The notes: a model not told the origin generated them from the letters alone. DNA of 64,000 bases from DASUPK01 sp963763955 (GCA_963763955.1 CAVXQP010000025.1:1-64000); one strand, 5' to 3'. Numbered from the stretch's first letter, positions 44,533 to 54,086 are shown. Numbers and translations: made by a program.

Positions 44533-46617
44533 GTGGCCAAGGACACCGAGAAGCTGATCCGCCAGCTCTCGCTGATCTCCTACCTGATGGCCCAGGGGAG
44601 GCCGACCTCGGCACTCGAGATCAAGCGCGAGGTGGAGGGATACAGCGACATGAACGACGATGCCTTCGCGCGCCGCTTCTACGCCGACCGCGCGGAGCTC
44701 GAGAGCCTCGGCATCACGCTGCAGGTGGAGAAGCCGGGCGAGAGCCTCCAGGGCTACGAGTCGGAGCTCTACTCGCTGCCCCCGGAGAACTACTACCTGC
44801 CTGAAGTCCAGTTCGGGGACAACGAGCTGGCGGCGCTGCAGACGGCCCTGCAGCTGTTGGACGGCGAATTCGCCTACGCGGAGCCGCTGCGCCTCGCCCT
44901 CCAGCAGGTCTCCTGGGGCCGGCCGAGCCCACTGACCGCCCCCGAGCAGTCCTCGGTCGAGGTGCGGATGACCGCCAAGGCCGACGGCGCCGAGGTCTCG
45001 CAGCGCCTATCCAAGATCGAGACGGCGATCTCCCGCCGCAAGACCATTGAGTTCACCTACTACACGATCGAACGCGACTCCCAGGAGAAGCGCAAGGTGG
45101 ACCCCTTCCACCTGGTCTACCGAGGCGGGCAGTTCTATTTGATCGGGAAGTCTCACGAGCGGGACGCCATCCGGGTCTTCCGGCTCTCGCGGATCCGCGG
45201 CAAGGTCTCCTACGCCTCCAAAGCCGAGCACGACTTCTCCCCGCCGGAGGACTTCGAACGGCGGGACTATGCCCGGCGCGCGGAGTGGCAGCTCGGCGAG
45301 ATCAAGGGCGAGGCGAAGATCTTCCTGAAGGACCGGGTCGCGTGGCTGGTCGAGCGTGACTTCGGCGGCTACGGGAAGTTCCGCAACCCGGGCCGGGGAG
45401 ACGGATCCCCGGGCAAGGGCCGGATCTTCGAGACCGAGTACGCCTCGAGCCGCCAGATGGTCGCCTGGGTCCTGCACTGGCGCCAGCACGCCACTGTGCT
45501 CGATCCGCCCGAGCTCGCCGAGGAGGTCGCGCAGCGCCTGGAGCTGCTCTCGGAGCGCCACAGCGCGGACTTCGAGTCGGCGAACACGGTCCGCACCGTC
45601 CCGCCCGCGCCACGGACGGCGCGCTCCAACGGCCGTTCGGAGTCCTCGATCCGGCCCGAGCGCTTCGCCCGCCTGGTGACTCTGGCGGGGATGCTGATCG
45701 AGTCCGCCAAGGGCGAGGCGCGCCTGCCCGCCGCCCACGTCAAGGAGCGCCTGCATGTCACCGACGAGGAGCTGCGGGACGACATCGACCTGCTCAACGT
45801 CGTCAACTTCGGCGGCGGCACCTACGTCCTCTACGCCGAGCTGCAGGGCGACGAGATCGAGGTCGACGCGGAGCCCTACGGAGACAGCTTCGCCAAGCCG
45901 GCGCGACTGCTCCCCCTCGAGGCGAAGGCACTCGTTGCCGCGATCGACCTTTTCGGCGACCACCTTCCGCAGAGCGGCCTCGCCAGCGCGCGGAAGAAGA
46001 TCGTCGCCGCGCTCGGCCATGACCCCTCCGAGGAGGGCCTGGAGATCGCCGCCTCGGGCGGGGACGACTCCAATGTCGCTCGCAAGGTGAACAAGGCGAT
46101 CGAAGGCCAGCGCGTCCTCGCGATCCATTACTACAAGGAGAACGAGGACGAGTTCACCAAGCGTGAGATCGAGCCCTACCGGCTCGCCAACGGCCCGGAG
46201 GGCTGGTACGTCGCCTCATATGACCGCCGCCGTGAGGATGTCCGACACTTCCGGCTCGACCGGATCAAGGAGGCCGAGGTCTCGCGGGAGAGGTTCGAGC
46301 CCCGCCCCGAGGTGGAGGAGATCGCCGCGATCGAGGGCGGCTGGCTGTCGGGTGAGCACGTCCCCGCCGCCGACGTCGCCCGCGTCTGGGTCTCCCCTGA
46401 GCGGGCCCGCTGGGCCCGCGAGGAGCACACCGTGATCGAGGAGCTCGCGGATGACGCGGTGGTGATCGAGGTTCCGTACGGCAGCACCGACTGGCTGCTG
46501 CGCGAGATCCTCAAGGGCGCCGGCGAGTTCGTCGTGCTGGAGCCCGAGTCGGCCCGCGAGGCGGTCGCGCAGGAGCTCGAGGTCGACGCCGGCGCGACGG
46601 CTGTCAAGGCCGCCTAG
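44533..46617 (+). CDS. pafBC: Fused PafB-PafC WYL-domain transcriptional activator
   Basis: The 694-residue protein is two HTH-WYL units in tandem. Unit 1 has an HTH to about residue 75 and a WYL domain with FTYYTIERDSQEKRKVDPFH and GGQFYLIGKSHERDAIRVFR. Unit 2 begins near residue 375 (RPERFARLVTLAGMLI) with a WYL domain containing IHYYKENEDEFTKREIEPYR and GWYVASYDRRREDVRHFRLD. PafBC activates the mycobacterial LexA-independent DNA-damage regulon; natural fusions are known in some actinobacteria. GTG start, apparently leaderless. No Pup-proteasome genes lie in the window next to it. Confidence 0.88.
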   Translation: MAKDTEKLIRQLSLISYLMAQGRPTSALEIKREVEGYSDMNDDAFARRFYADRAELESLGITLQVEKPGESLQGYESELYSLPPENYYLPEVQFGDNELAALQTALQLLDGEFAYAEPLRLALQQVSWGRPSPLTAPEQSSVEVRMTAKADGAEVSQRLSKIETAISRRKTIEFTYYTIERDSQEKRKVDPFHLVYRGGQFYLIGKSHERDAIRVFRLSRIRGKVSYASKAEHDFSPPEDFERRDYARRAEWQLGEIKGEAKIFLKDRVAWLVERDFGGYGKFRNPGRGDGSPGKGRIFETEYASSRQMVAWVLHWRQHATVLDPPELAEEVAQRLELLSERHSADFESANTVRTVPPAPRTARSNGRSESSIRPERFARLVTLAGMLIESAKGEARLPAAHVKERLHVTDEELRDDIDLLNVVNFGGGTYVLYAELQGDEIEVDAEPYGDSFAKPARLLPLEAKALVAAIDLFGDHLPQSGLASARKKIVAALGHDPSEEGLEIAASGGDDSNVARKVNKAIEGQRVLAIHYYKENEDEFTKREIEPYRLANGPEGWYVASYDRRREDVRHFRLDRIKEAEVSRERFEPRPEVEEIAAIEGGWLSGEHVPAADVARVWVSPERARWAREEHTVIEELADDAVVIEVPYGSTDWLLREILKGAGEFVVLEPESAREAVAQELEVDAGATAVKAA

Positions 46618-46649
46618 CCCGCCCCCGCCTGGGTAGGGTCCCGGGCGCC

Positions 46650-47438
46650 ATGTGCTTCGACTACGGCTCGCGCCCACCGGAGCTGCCCACTGATCTGGTC
46701 TGCAGGTCGATCGCCGGAGGCGCCGCGGCCGAGCTGCTCACGCTCGAGTCAGACGACGGCACGGCCTTCTCGACGGCGCTCGCCCAGGCTCACGAGAGCG
46801 ACGAGCCCGGAGTGGTGATCATCCCGGACGTCCGGGGGCTTTACCCCTTCTACATCGAGCTGGCCGAGCGCTTCGCGGAGGCCGGTCACCACGCGATCGC
46901 CTTCGACTACTACGGCCGCACCGCGGGGCTCGGCCCGCGCGACGACCAGTTCGACTACGGACCGCACCGCGAGCAGGTGAAACTGGACCAGGCGCTCGAC
47001 GACCTCGCCGCCGCGGCGGCGGAGCTCCGCCGGCGCACCGGGACCGGTCCGCCGGTCACCGTCGGGTTCTGCTTTGGTGGATCGCTGTCGTTCGTGGCCG
47101 GGGCCAGTCCCGACCTGGATCTCGCCGGGGTGGTGGGTCTCTATGGCGTCCTCGACCCCTCCCGATTCGACGGCCGCGGAGTCTTGACTCAGGCGGCCGA
47201 CATCGAACGTCCAGCCCTCGGCCTCTTCGGCGGCGCGGACCAAGCGATCCCACGGGATCAAATCGACGAGTTCGAAGCCGCGTTGTCGTCTGCCGGAATC
47301 GACCACGAGATCCACGTCTACCCCGGCGCCCCGCACTCCTTCTTCGACCGCAAGCAGGACGAGTTCGCCGAGGAGTCCGAGGACGCATGGCGACGAATAC
47401 TCGGCTTCCTCGCCGGTCTAGGGGAGCGGGTCGCCTAG
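46650..47438 (+). CDS. Dienelactone hydrolase family protein
   Basis: The 262-residue alpha/beta hydrolase has a nucleophile Cys in VGFCFGGSLS, Asp in LFGGADQAIP and His in YPGAPHSFFDR, the DLH catalytic triad. The loop VVIIPDVRGLYPFYIELAER is typical. Natural substrate unknown. TAGGGT lies 11 nt before the ATG. Convergent with the VOC gene, overlapping it by 4 bp. Confidence 0.92.
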   Translation: MCFDYGSRPPELPTDLVCRSIAGGAAAELLTLESDDGTAFSTALAQAHESDEPGVVIIPDVRGLYPFYIELAERFAEAGHHAIAFDYYGRTAGLGPRDDQFDYGPHREQVKLDQALDDLAAAAAELRRRTGTGPPVTVGFCFGGSLSFVAGASPDLDLAGVVGLYGVLDPSRFDGRGVLTQAADIERPALGLFGGADQAIPRDQIDEFEAALSSAGIDHEIHVYPGAPHSFFDRKQDEFAEESEDAWRRILGFLAGLGERVA

Positions 47439-47869
47439 GAGCTGCCGGTGGCGGCATCCGTCGCAGCGTCCAGCGCCTCCTGCGGGGCCGTGCCCTCCGC
47501 ATATCGGTGATGGATTGCCAGCGCGTTGCCGTCCGGGTCCTGGAAGATCGCCTGCTTGCAGACCCCGCTGTCGATCGTCTCCGTCACGAACTCGACGCCG
47601 CGTGACTCGAGCTCGGCCTTCGCCGCGTCGTAATCGTCGACGTGGAACTCGAGCGGGGTCGTATTGGGGCTGAAGTCGATGTTGAAAGCATCGACCTGCA
47701 TCAGCGCGATCGTCACCGTCCCGGTCTCGAACTCGCCGGCCGGCATGCTCCCCCACTGCTTCCCGAACGGGAGCCCGAGGGTCTCGCCATAGAACTTCCT
47801 GGCGGCCTCCCAGTCCTTCGTCGGGAACGCGATGAAATCGACGCCGTTGAGCAGCTTTGAGTCGTTCAT
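47435..47869 (-). CDS. VOC-fold (glyoxalase/bleomycin-resistance-like) protein
   Basis: The 144-residue protein has paired beta-alpha-beta units: DFIAFPTKDWEAARKFYGET, LEFHVDDYDAAKAELESRGV and AIFQDPDGNALAIHHRY. Last gene of the probable ArsR-SRPBCC-SMP30-VOC operon, 13 bp after the SMP-30 stop. Substrate unknown. Confidence 0.88.
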   Translation of the reverse strand: MNDSKLLNGVDFIAFPTKDWEAARKFYGETLGLPFGKQWGSMPAGEFETGTVTIALMQVDAFNIDFSPNTTPLEFHVDDYDAAKAELESRGVEFVTETIDSGVCKQAIFQDPDGNALAIHHRYAEGTAPQEALDAATDAATGSS

Positions 47870-47881
47870 GCGCTCACTCTC

Positions 47882-48745
47882 TCACATCGCCTTCGGAAAG
47901 CCGGCGTGCGGCGTCGCCGCCTCGATGGCGAGCACCTGGCCCGTGCGCGGGCCCTTGCCGATCTGATCGGGACCGTTCCACTCGGCCACGTTCATGAACA
48001 GCGTCTTCCCGTCCTCGCCGCCGAGCATGCAGGCGAAGCAGCCGCGATCGAGCTCGATTCGCTCGAGCACCTCACCGCCCTCGGCCACTCGTGTGCACCT
48101 CCGATTCGGCACGTCCGCGTACCAGACCGCGCCCTCGGCGTCGATGCAGATCCCATCCGGGACACCATCCTCCAGGTCGGCCCAGGTTCGGCGTCCCGAG
48201 AGGCTCCCGTCGGCGGCGACATTGAATGCCGTCAGCTCCTTGCCGTACGAATCCGCGACGATCAGCGTCGAGCCGTCAGGAGTGATCGCCATGCCGTTCG
48301 GAAAGGCGATCCCGTCCGCCACCTGACGTGCGGAACCGTCATCGGCGAGCAGGGCGATCAGGCCCGGCGCGAACTGGCCCCCGCCCATCAGGTCGAAGCC
48401 GGCTCCGTTGACGTAGGTATTCCCGCCGCCATCGACCACGATCTCGTTCCAGCCGTCGTTCAGCTCGCCGAGGTCAGCATGAGTCACCAGCGAGCCATCC
48501 GGCTCCATGCGAAGCAGCTTCGGGCCGGCGGTGATCAGCAGTGGGCCGTCCGGCAGCCAGTCGATGGAGAAGGGGAACGCGTCGACCTTGGCCATCACCT
48601 GGTGGGCGCCATCCGTGTCGAGGGCAACCACCTCCCCAGCGACCCAGTCCGAGAACCAGAGACGGCCCTCATGCCAGCGCGGCGACTCCCCGAGCCCGAC
48701 GCCCTCCATCAGGACAGCGAGCTCGGGGGACTTTGCCGCGACCAC
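47882..48745 (-). CDS. SMP-30/gluconolactonase-like beta-propeller hydrolase
   Basis: The 287-residue protein shows the SMP-30 pattern GLGESPRWHEGRLWFSDW (metal Glu), LNDGWNEIVVDGGGNTYVN, FPNGMAITPDGSTLIVADSY and VPDGICIDAEGAVWYADV. It probably opens a lactone; the substrate is unknown. Its first base overlaps the last base of the SRPBCC stop region, indicating coupling. Confidence 0.9.
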   Translation of the reverse strand: MVAAKSPELAVLMEGVGLGESPRWHEGRLWFSDWVAGEVVALDTDGAHQVMAKVDAFPFSIDWLPDGPLLITAGPKLLRMEPDGSLVTHADLGELNDGWNEIVVDGGGNTYVNGAGFDLMGGGQFAPGLIALLADDGSARQVADGIAFPNGMAITPDGSTLIVADSYGKELTAFNVAADGSLSGRRTWADLEDGVPDGICIDAEGAVWYADVPNRRCTRVAEGGEVLERIELDRGCFACMLGGEDGKTLFMNVAEWNGPDQIGKGPRTGQVLAIEAATPHAGFPKAM

Positions 48746-49272
48746 TACGAGCCCCAGTTGGTCGCCTGCTGGTAACGCAGCGAGCCGGGGGTGTCGAGCA
48801 GCTCACCCGTCTCCAGCAGTGTCTTGAGGCCAGAGAGGATCATCATCCAGCCGCCGTAGATCTCGTCGTTGGCGTCGATCGGCAGCTCGTCGTGGATCAC
48901 TGTGAGCTGGCAGGAGTCGCCAACCTTGCGGATCTCCCAGGTGACCCGCGAGGTTCCCACCGCCTTCACCTCGTCGCTCCAGAGAGCGGTGAAGCTCTGC
49001 ACGAGACGGTTCGGCGGATCGACCTCGAGGTTGTCTCCCTCCGCGATGTCGATGACCCCCGGCACGGCCGACTTGTACTTCGAGCCGGTCGTCCATTCCG
49101 ACTCCGTGCCGACGCCGAAGCTGTACCTCGCTCTCATCTCCGGGTCTGTGATCGCCTCCCAGAGCCGTTCCGGCGTGGTCTTGATGTAGATCTCGAACAC
49201 AGCGGTCCCGCCGGTCCCGTTTGAGTCCGGCACGAGGCCGATGCGGTGTGGCACGTCGAATTCCTCAGCCAT
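48745..49272 (-). CDS. SRPBCC / AHSA1-like protein
   Basis: The 175-residue START-like fold protein has EIYIKTTPERLWEAITDPEM near the N-terminus and VTWEIRKVGDSCQLTVIHDE plus GGWMMILSGLKTLLETGE near the C-terminus. It overlaps the upstream ArsR gene by 8 bp. ArsR-SRPBCC pairs are a recurrent arrangement in actinobacteria. Confidence 0.9.
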   Translation of the reverse strand: MAEEFDVPHRIGLVPDSNGTGGTAVFEIYIKTTPERLWEAITDPEMRARYSFGVGTESEWTTGSKYKSAVPGVIDIAEGDNLEVDPPNRLVQSFTALWSDEVKAVGTSRVTWEIRKVGDSCQLTVIHDELPIDANDEIYGGWMMILSGLKTLLETGELLDTPGSLRYQQATNWGS

Positions 49273-49582
49273 TGGCTTCCTCCTCGAGTTCTCGTTTCAG
49301 GCCCGTGAGCGCCGAGGCCCAGGGCTCCGCGTACTTGCTGACCCAGCGCTCGTAGACGAGCCGGATCGGGACGGGGTTCAGGTAGTGGAGCTTCTCGCGG
49401 CCCCGCCTGCGGGTGACCACGAGGCGAGCATCTTCCAGTACCCGCAGGTGCTTCATCACACCGAAGCGCGACATCGGCAGGCGGCTCTCCAGCGCGCTCA
49501 GGGTCTGCCCGTCCCGCTCGTAGAGCCGGTCGAGCAGCTCACGCCGGGTGGGATCGCCGAGTGCCTTGAACACCTCATCCAT
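49265..49582 (-). CDS. ArsR-family repressor (aporepressor without metal Cys)
   Basis: The 105-residue winged-helix protein has MDEVFKALGDPTRRELLDRL, RLPMSRFGVMKHLRVLEDAR and a wing at VTRRRGREKLHYLNP. No CxC metal site, so it is unlikely to sense arsenic. The start at 49582 is preferred over 49612 because it lies 7 nt after a near-consensus -10 (TATACT), which fits a leaderless transcript, and the longer form would run through its own operator. Confidence 0.9.
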   Translation of the reverse strand: MDEVFKALGDPTRRELLDRLYERDGQTLSALESRLPMSRFGVMKHLRVLEDARLVVTRRRGREKLHYLNPVPIRLVYERWVSKYAEPWASALTGLKRELEEEANG

Positions 49583-49589
49583 GGCCACC

Positions 49590-49619
49590 AGTATATGTGA
49601 CCAATTAGTCACATGTCAA
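49590..49619 (-). promoter_or_regulatory. ArsR-operon promoter with overlapping operator
   Basis: TTGACA (49619-49614) and TATACT (49595-49590) are separated by 18 bp. The inverted repeat ATGTGAC-N6-GTCACAT (49595-49614) fills the spacer, so repressor binding would block RNA polymerase. The site also lies at the start of the divergent MBL gene. Confidence 0.85.
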
Positions 49620-50392
49620 CCGCAACACCAGGACGACCGAGAGCCGTGAGAATCGGCCGCGTGGCAGAGCCTGTCAAGGTCGAGCGCCTGGTCGCCCCCA
49701 ATCCGGGTCCGATGACGCTGGAGGGGACGAACACGTATGTCGTAGGGCGCGACCCCGCTGTGGTGATCGACCCGGGCCCGGACGACGAGGGACACATCGC
49801 GCGGGTGCGCGAGGCCGCGGAGGCGCGCGGCGGGATCGGGACTGTCCTGCTCACCCACGATGACGCCGACCACCTCGCGGGGGTCGAGCGGCTCGGCGTC
49901 GCGCCAACCCGGCCGGCGGACGGCGAGACCGTCGCTGGGCTCACCGCCATCGCCACGCCCGGCCACGCCGCCGAGCACCTCTCCTTCCTCCTTCCCGACG
50001 GCGGCGATCGGTTCGCCTGTTTCTGTGGAGACCTGATCCTCGGAGAGGGCTCGACGATCGTGGGCCCTCGGAGATTCGGCGGCTCACTCGCCGACTACAT
50101 GCGCTCGCTTCGCAGGCTGCAGGAGCTCGACCTCACCGTCCTCTATCCGGGCCACGGTCCGGAGGTCGACGATCCGCAGGCCAAGATCGCCGAGTACATC
50201 GCCCACCGCCAGGAGCGAGAGGACCGCCTGGTCGCCGCGCTCGACCGGGGCGAGCGCTCGCGAACGGCCCTGCTCGCCGAGGTCTGGGACGACGTTCCCG
50301 CGGAGCTCCGCGAGGCGGCGGCGATCGCGATGGAGGCGCATCTCGAGAAGCTCGAGGACGAGGGAAGCCTGCCTGCCGATCTGCGCGACTGA
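49613..50392 (+). CDS. MBL-fold (LACTB2-like) hydrolase
   Basis: About 259 residues with NTYVVGRDPAVVIDPGPDD, the metal motif THDDADH (Asp in place of the second His, a known variant), TPGHAAEH, FCGDLI and YPGHGPEV, then a C-terminal helical region as in LACTB2. Nucleic-acid or small-molecule substrate unknown. The ATG at 49613 lies inside the ArsR operator, so a later GTG may be the true start and the ArsR protein may regulate both directions. Confidence 0.88.
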   Translation: MSTATPGRPRAVRIGRVAEPVKVERLVAPNPGPMTLEGTNTYVVGRDPAVVIDPGPDDEGHIARVREAAEARGGIGTVLLTHDDADHLAGVERLGVAPTRPADGETVAGLTAIATPGHAAEHLSFLLPDGGDRFACFCGDLILGEGSTIVGPRRFGGSLADYMRSLRRLQELDLTVLYPGHGPEVDDPQAKIAEYIAHRQEREDRLVAALDRGERSRTALLAEVWDDVPAELREAAAIAMEAHLEKLEDEGSLPADLRD

Positions 50393-50425
50393 CCGCCGGA
50401 AACCCGCCCCTGGTATGAACCTCGC

Positions 50426-52816
50426 ATGGGTATGGATCTAGCCCGCCTGCTCCGCAGCGGCGCCAAGGGAATGGGGGTCGGCGCCGCGCTCTTCGGCACG
50501 ACGGCGGCCGGCCTCTGGTGGCAGCTGTTCCGCCGGCCGCTACCCCGTATCGCGGGCGAGTTCGAGATCAGCGGGCTCGATGACCGGGTCGAGATCGCCC
50601 GCGACCGCTGGGGGATGCCGGCGGTCCGGGCCCAGACCGCCGCCGACCTCTGGTTCGGGCAGGGCTTCTGCCACGGACAGGACCGACTCTGGCAGATCGA
50701 CGTCCAGCGCCGGATCTGCTCCGGCCGGGTCTCCGAGATCGCGGGGCGGGTGGGATTGCCGGCCGACCGCCTGATGCGGACGCTTGGTCTGCGCCGGTTG
50801 GCGCTGCGAGAGGAGGCGGAGCTCGGCTCCGACCTGCGACCGCTCCTCGATGCGTACTGCGCCGGCCTCAACGAGGCGGCCCGGCGCGCCTCGGCGCTGC
50901 CGGCCGAGTTCCAGCTTCTCCGCCTCGACTTCGAGCCGTGGCGCCCGGCCGACATGCTGGCGGGCGGCAAGCTCCTTTCGTTCGGGCTCTCGACCAATTG
51001 GGAGCGGGAGCTGCTGCGCGCCGACCTGGTCCGCGAGCTGGGCGAGGAGCGCGCCGCAAAGATCGACCCGACCTATCCGAAGGGCAATCCCATCGTGCTT
51101 CGCCCCGGTGAGGGCTTCGACGGCGACGGGCTGCGGCTGGCCGAGCAGATCGGGCGCGTCCGCGACCAGATCGGTCTGGCGACGGCGGCGAGCGGCTCGA
51201 ACAACTGGGCGGTCAGCGCGAGCCGTTCGGCGACCGGCGGGGCCCTGCTCGCCGGCGACCCGCACCTGCCCAGCGGCATGCCCGGCATCTGGTACGAGGT
51301 CTCCCTCGAGCTGGACGGCCGAACCTGCCGCGGCGCCTCGATCCCGGGTCTGCCCGGGATCTCCCTCGGGCAGAACGACGACGTCGCCTTCGCCTTCACC
51401 AACGTGATGGCCGACGTCGAGGACCTGTTCGTCGAGCGGATCGAGGACGAGAGCTACGAGTTCGAAGGGGAGCAGCGGCCGCTCGAGATCATCGAGGAGC
51501 TGATCGCCGTTCGTGGCCAGGACCAGGCCGAGCGCCACGAGATCCGCCTCACGCACCACGGCCCCATCGTCAATCAGCCGCTCGGCGCGGACGATGAGCA
51601 GCCGCTCGCCCTGCGCTGGGCCGCCCTCGACGAGCCCGCCATCTCGCACGCGCACGTCGGGGTTCTGGAGCCGCGCAGCGGGCCAGAGCTGGTGGAGCTC
51701 CTGCGGACGGTCACGATGCCGGTCTCGAATCTGGTCTGGGCCGACCGGCACGGATCGATCGGCTACAAGATGATGGGCCGCATACCGAAGCGGAAGGGCG
51801 ACTGCCCGGACCTGCCGAAGCCCGGCTGGACCGGAGAGTTCGAGTGGGACGGCTGGATCCCCTACGAAGAGCTGCCCGAGCTCGTCGATCCGGAAGAGGG
51901 GTTCGTCGTCACCGCCAACAACCGGGTCGTCGACGGCTCCTACCCACATCACATCACCAGCGACTGGCTGGACGGCTACCGCGCGGCGCGGATCGAGCAG
52001 CTGCTCCAGGAGACCGACGAGCACGACCTCGACAGCTTCAGCCGTATCCAGGGCGACCTCTATTCGATCCCCGGTGACGAGGTGGTCCATCGCCTGGCGC
52101 GACTGGAGCCGACCAGCCAGCGCGAGACCAGCGCAATCGAGCGCCTGAAGAGCTGGGACCGTCAGCTGAGCGCGCGGACCGTGGCGGGGACGATCTATCA
52201 GGCGTTCCTGCTCCGCCTGGCGCGGGAGTTCACCCGCGCTGCAATCGGCGACCGCGACCTCGCCGACCGCTACCTGGACCGAGCGGACAACGGCTTCATC
52301 TCCCACGTCACCTCGCCGTGGCGCTGGCATGCCCACCTCCTCGATCTCTGGGAAGAGGGTGACGAGGAGCTGATCGGCGGGTCCTGGGACGAGCTCGTGC
52401 TCGAGGCCCTGCGGGGGGCGCTCGACAACCTCGAGGAGCGCTTCGGCCCAGATCCCGAACGGTGGCAGTGGGGACAGGTCCACGAGCTGCAGTTCCCGCA
52501 CGCGCTGGGGGCGGTCCACCCCGTCGCCGAGTGGGTCTTCAACCGGACGCTCCACCCCGGCGGGGCGCAGGAGACCGTGGCCCAGATCGCCTATGACCCC
52601 AACGACCCGTATCACGCGATCTGGGCGCCGAGCTGGCGCATGGTCGCCGACCCGTCGGCGCCCGACCGCTCACGCTGGCAGGCCTTCACGGGCCAGTCCG
52701 GGCACGCCTGGAGCCGCCACTACGACGACCTTCAGCCTCGCTGGCAGGCCGGCACCACCCAGGCGATGACGGGGGAGGGGCCGTTCGAGACCCTGACCCT
52801 GACCGCCCTCGCCTAG
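50426..52816 (+). CDS. Penicillin-acylase family protein, membrane-anchored
   Basis: The 796-residue Ntn hydrolase has an N-terminal hydrophobic segment (GMGVGAALFGTTAAGLWW, about 14-31), RDRWGMPAVRA (59-69), FGQGFCHGQDRLWQID and the autocatalytic Ser258 in SGSNNWAVS. LAGDPHLPSGMPGIWYEV, THHGPIVN and VTANNRVVDG follow. It is intact and closer to the classical family than the protein at 22223. The next gene overlaps its stop by one base. Substrate unknown (acylated amides). Confidence 0.93.
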   Translation: MGMDLARLLRSGAKGMGVGAALFGTTAAGLWWQLFRRPLPRIAGEFEISGLDDRVEIARDRWGMPAVRAQTAADLWFGQGFCHGQDRLWQIDVQRRICSGRVSEIAGRVGLPADRLMRTLGLRRLALREEAELGSDLRPLLDAYCAGLNEAARRASALPAEFQLLRLDFEPWRPADMLAGGKLLSFGLSTNWERELLRADLVRELGEERAAKIDPTYPKGNPIVLRPGEGFDGDGLRLAEQIGRVRDQIGLATAASGSNNWAVSASRSATGGALLAGDPHLPSGMPGIWYEVSLELDGRTCRGASIPGLPGISLGQNDDVAFAFTNVMADVEDLFVERIEDESYEFEGEQRPLEIIEELIAVRGQDQAERHEIRLTHHGPIVNQPLGADDEQPLALRWAALDEPAISHAHVGVLEPRSGPELVELLRTVTMPVSNLVWADRHGSIGYKMMGRIPKRKGDCPDLPKPGWTGEFEWDGWIPYEELPELVDPEEGFVVTANNRVVDGSYPHHITSDWLDGYRAARIEQLLQETDEHDLDSFSRIQGDLYSIPGDEVVHRLARLEPTSQRETSAIERLKSWDRQLSARTVAGTIYQAFLLRLAREFTRAAIGDRDLADRYLDRADNGFISHVTSPWRWHAHLLDLWEEGDEELIGGSWDELVLEALRGALDNLEERFGPDPERWQWGQVHELQFPHALGAVHPVAEWVFNRTLHPGGAQETVAQIAYDPNDPYHAIWAPSWRMVADPSAPDRSRWQAFTGQSGHAWSRHYDDLQPRWQAGTTQAMTGEGPFETLTLTALA

Positions 52817-53286
52817 TGCCCTCCCGTCGCGGCCAGATCAAGCTCACCGACGAGCAGCTGCGTGAGCTGGTCGAGACCGAGCGGATCGTGGTCGTCTCCT
52901 CGATCGGGCCGCGCGGCTGGCCCCACTCGATGCCCCTCTGGTACGTCCCGCGCGACGGTGAGATCTGGGTCTGGACCTACGCCAAGTCCCAGAAGGTGAG
53001 GAACCTGGAGCGCGACCCCCGCGCCACGCTCTTGATCGAGACCGGGGTCGAGTACGGCGAGTTGCGCGGGGTGCAGATCGAGGCCGAGGCCGAACTGATC
53101 CGCGACGTCGATCGGGTAGTGGACTTCGCCAAGGACCTCACCGTCCGCTACGGCGAGGGAATCGAGTCGGTCGAGGGCGACGCGGCCGCCGCGCTTCAGG
53201 CACAGGCCCCCAAGCGCGTGGCCATCCACTTCCACCCGAAACGCGTCGCCACCTGGGACCACGGCAAGCTCGGAGGCACGTACTAA
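52816..53286 (+). CDS. Pyridoxamine-phosphate-oxidase-like (flavin/F420) protein
   Basis: The 156-residue split beta-barrel protein has RIVVVSSIGPRGWPHSMPLW, WTYAKSQKVRNLERDPRATL and a C-terminal VAIHFHPKRVATWDHGKL. Typical of actinobacterial F420- or FMN-binding PPOX proteins. The GTG start shares its G with the upstream TAG stop. A hairpin follows. Confidence 0.88.
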   Translation: MPSRRGQIKLTDEQLRELVETERIVVVSSIGPRGWPHSMPLWYVPRDGEIWVWTYAKSQKVRNLERDPRATLLIETGVEYGELRGVQIEAEAELIRDVDRVVDFAKDLTVRYGEGIESVEGDAAAALQAQAPKRVAIHFHPKRVATWDHGKLGGTY

Positions 53287-53302
53287 CTGGGCGCGATCTT
53301 GC

Positions 53303-53328
53303 ATTTCTCCTCAATTTCAAGGAGAAAT
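53303..53328 (+). terminator. Hairpin ATTTCTCCT-N8-AGGAGAAAT
   Basis: A perfect 9-bp inverted repeat 17 bp after the PPOX stop. It has no T-tract; it may be a terminator or an operator for the downstream gene. Confidence 0.5.
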
Positions 53329-53392
53329 CGCCTGGAAACTGACAGAATCCCCGCCCGGCCATAACGGACGCCAACCTTTGGGGGGATCACAC

Positions 53393-54037
53393 ATGCGAAG
53401 GATCGCAATTGCGCTCACGGCTCTCGGAGCCCTCTTCCTGGGAGCCTCGAGTGCCCAGGCTGCGGTGCTGACAAGCTCCGGCAGCGTCATCTATTACACC
53501 GCAGGCCAGGGTGAGCGAAATGACGTCGTGATCGGCACCGATCGTCTCCTGGGGGGCACCGTGCCGGTCTACACCTTCAAGGACGCCGACGCCAATCCGA
53601 TCCAGATCGGCGGCGGCCCCTGCGAGTTGATCAACGGAGTCGGCGACTGCAGGCAGACGGGGATCACCAGCTTCTTCGTCGATGTTCGGGATGGCAATGA
53701 CACGGCGCAGGTCGCAACCGCCGGGACGAACGGAGCTTTTCCCCCACTGATCGGCGCGGTCCTGATCGGCGGCCGCGGCGTCGATGAGTTGACCGGCGGT
53801 CTGGGCGGCGACATCCTGAAGGGGAACGACGGCAGGGACTCCCTCCGGGGACGCGAGGGCAAGGACTCGTACAAGGGCGGGCGCGGCCGCGACAACCTGC
53901 AGACCCTGGACGGCATCAAGGACACCTTCATCTCATGCGGGGACGGAGGCGGTGACGTGCTCAGAAAGGACGCGATCGATCCTCGGGGCCATCACTGCGA
54001 GTTCAGCAACCACAAGAACCCTTCCAAACCCCACTAG
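53393..54037 (+). CDS. Secreted RTX-like calcium-binding-repeat protein
   Basis: The 214-residue protein has a signal peptide (RIAIALTALGALFLGASSAQA), then glycine/aspartate nonapeptide-like repeats GGRGVDELTGGLGGDILKGN, DGRDSLRGREGKDSYKGGRG. A His-rich C-terminus follows. Such repeats bind Ca outside the cell. GGGGGGA lies 6 nt before the ATG. Confidence 0.85.
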   Translation: MRRIAIALTALGALFLGASSAQAAVLTSSGSVIYYTAGQGERNDVVIGTDRLLGGTVPVYTFKDADANPIQIGGGPCELINGVGDCRQTGITSFFVDVRDGNDTAQVATAGTNGAFPPLIGAVLIGGRGVDELTGGLGGDILKGNDGRDSLRGREGKDSYKGGRGRDNLQTLDGIKDTFISCGDGGGDVLRKDAIDPRGHHCEFSNHKNPSKPH

Positions 54038-54086
54038 CGGCATCAGAAAACCCCGGTTGTCCGGGCGCGGGTAGCCTCTCCCGCGC

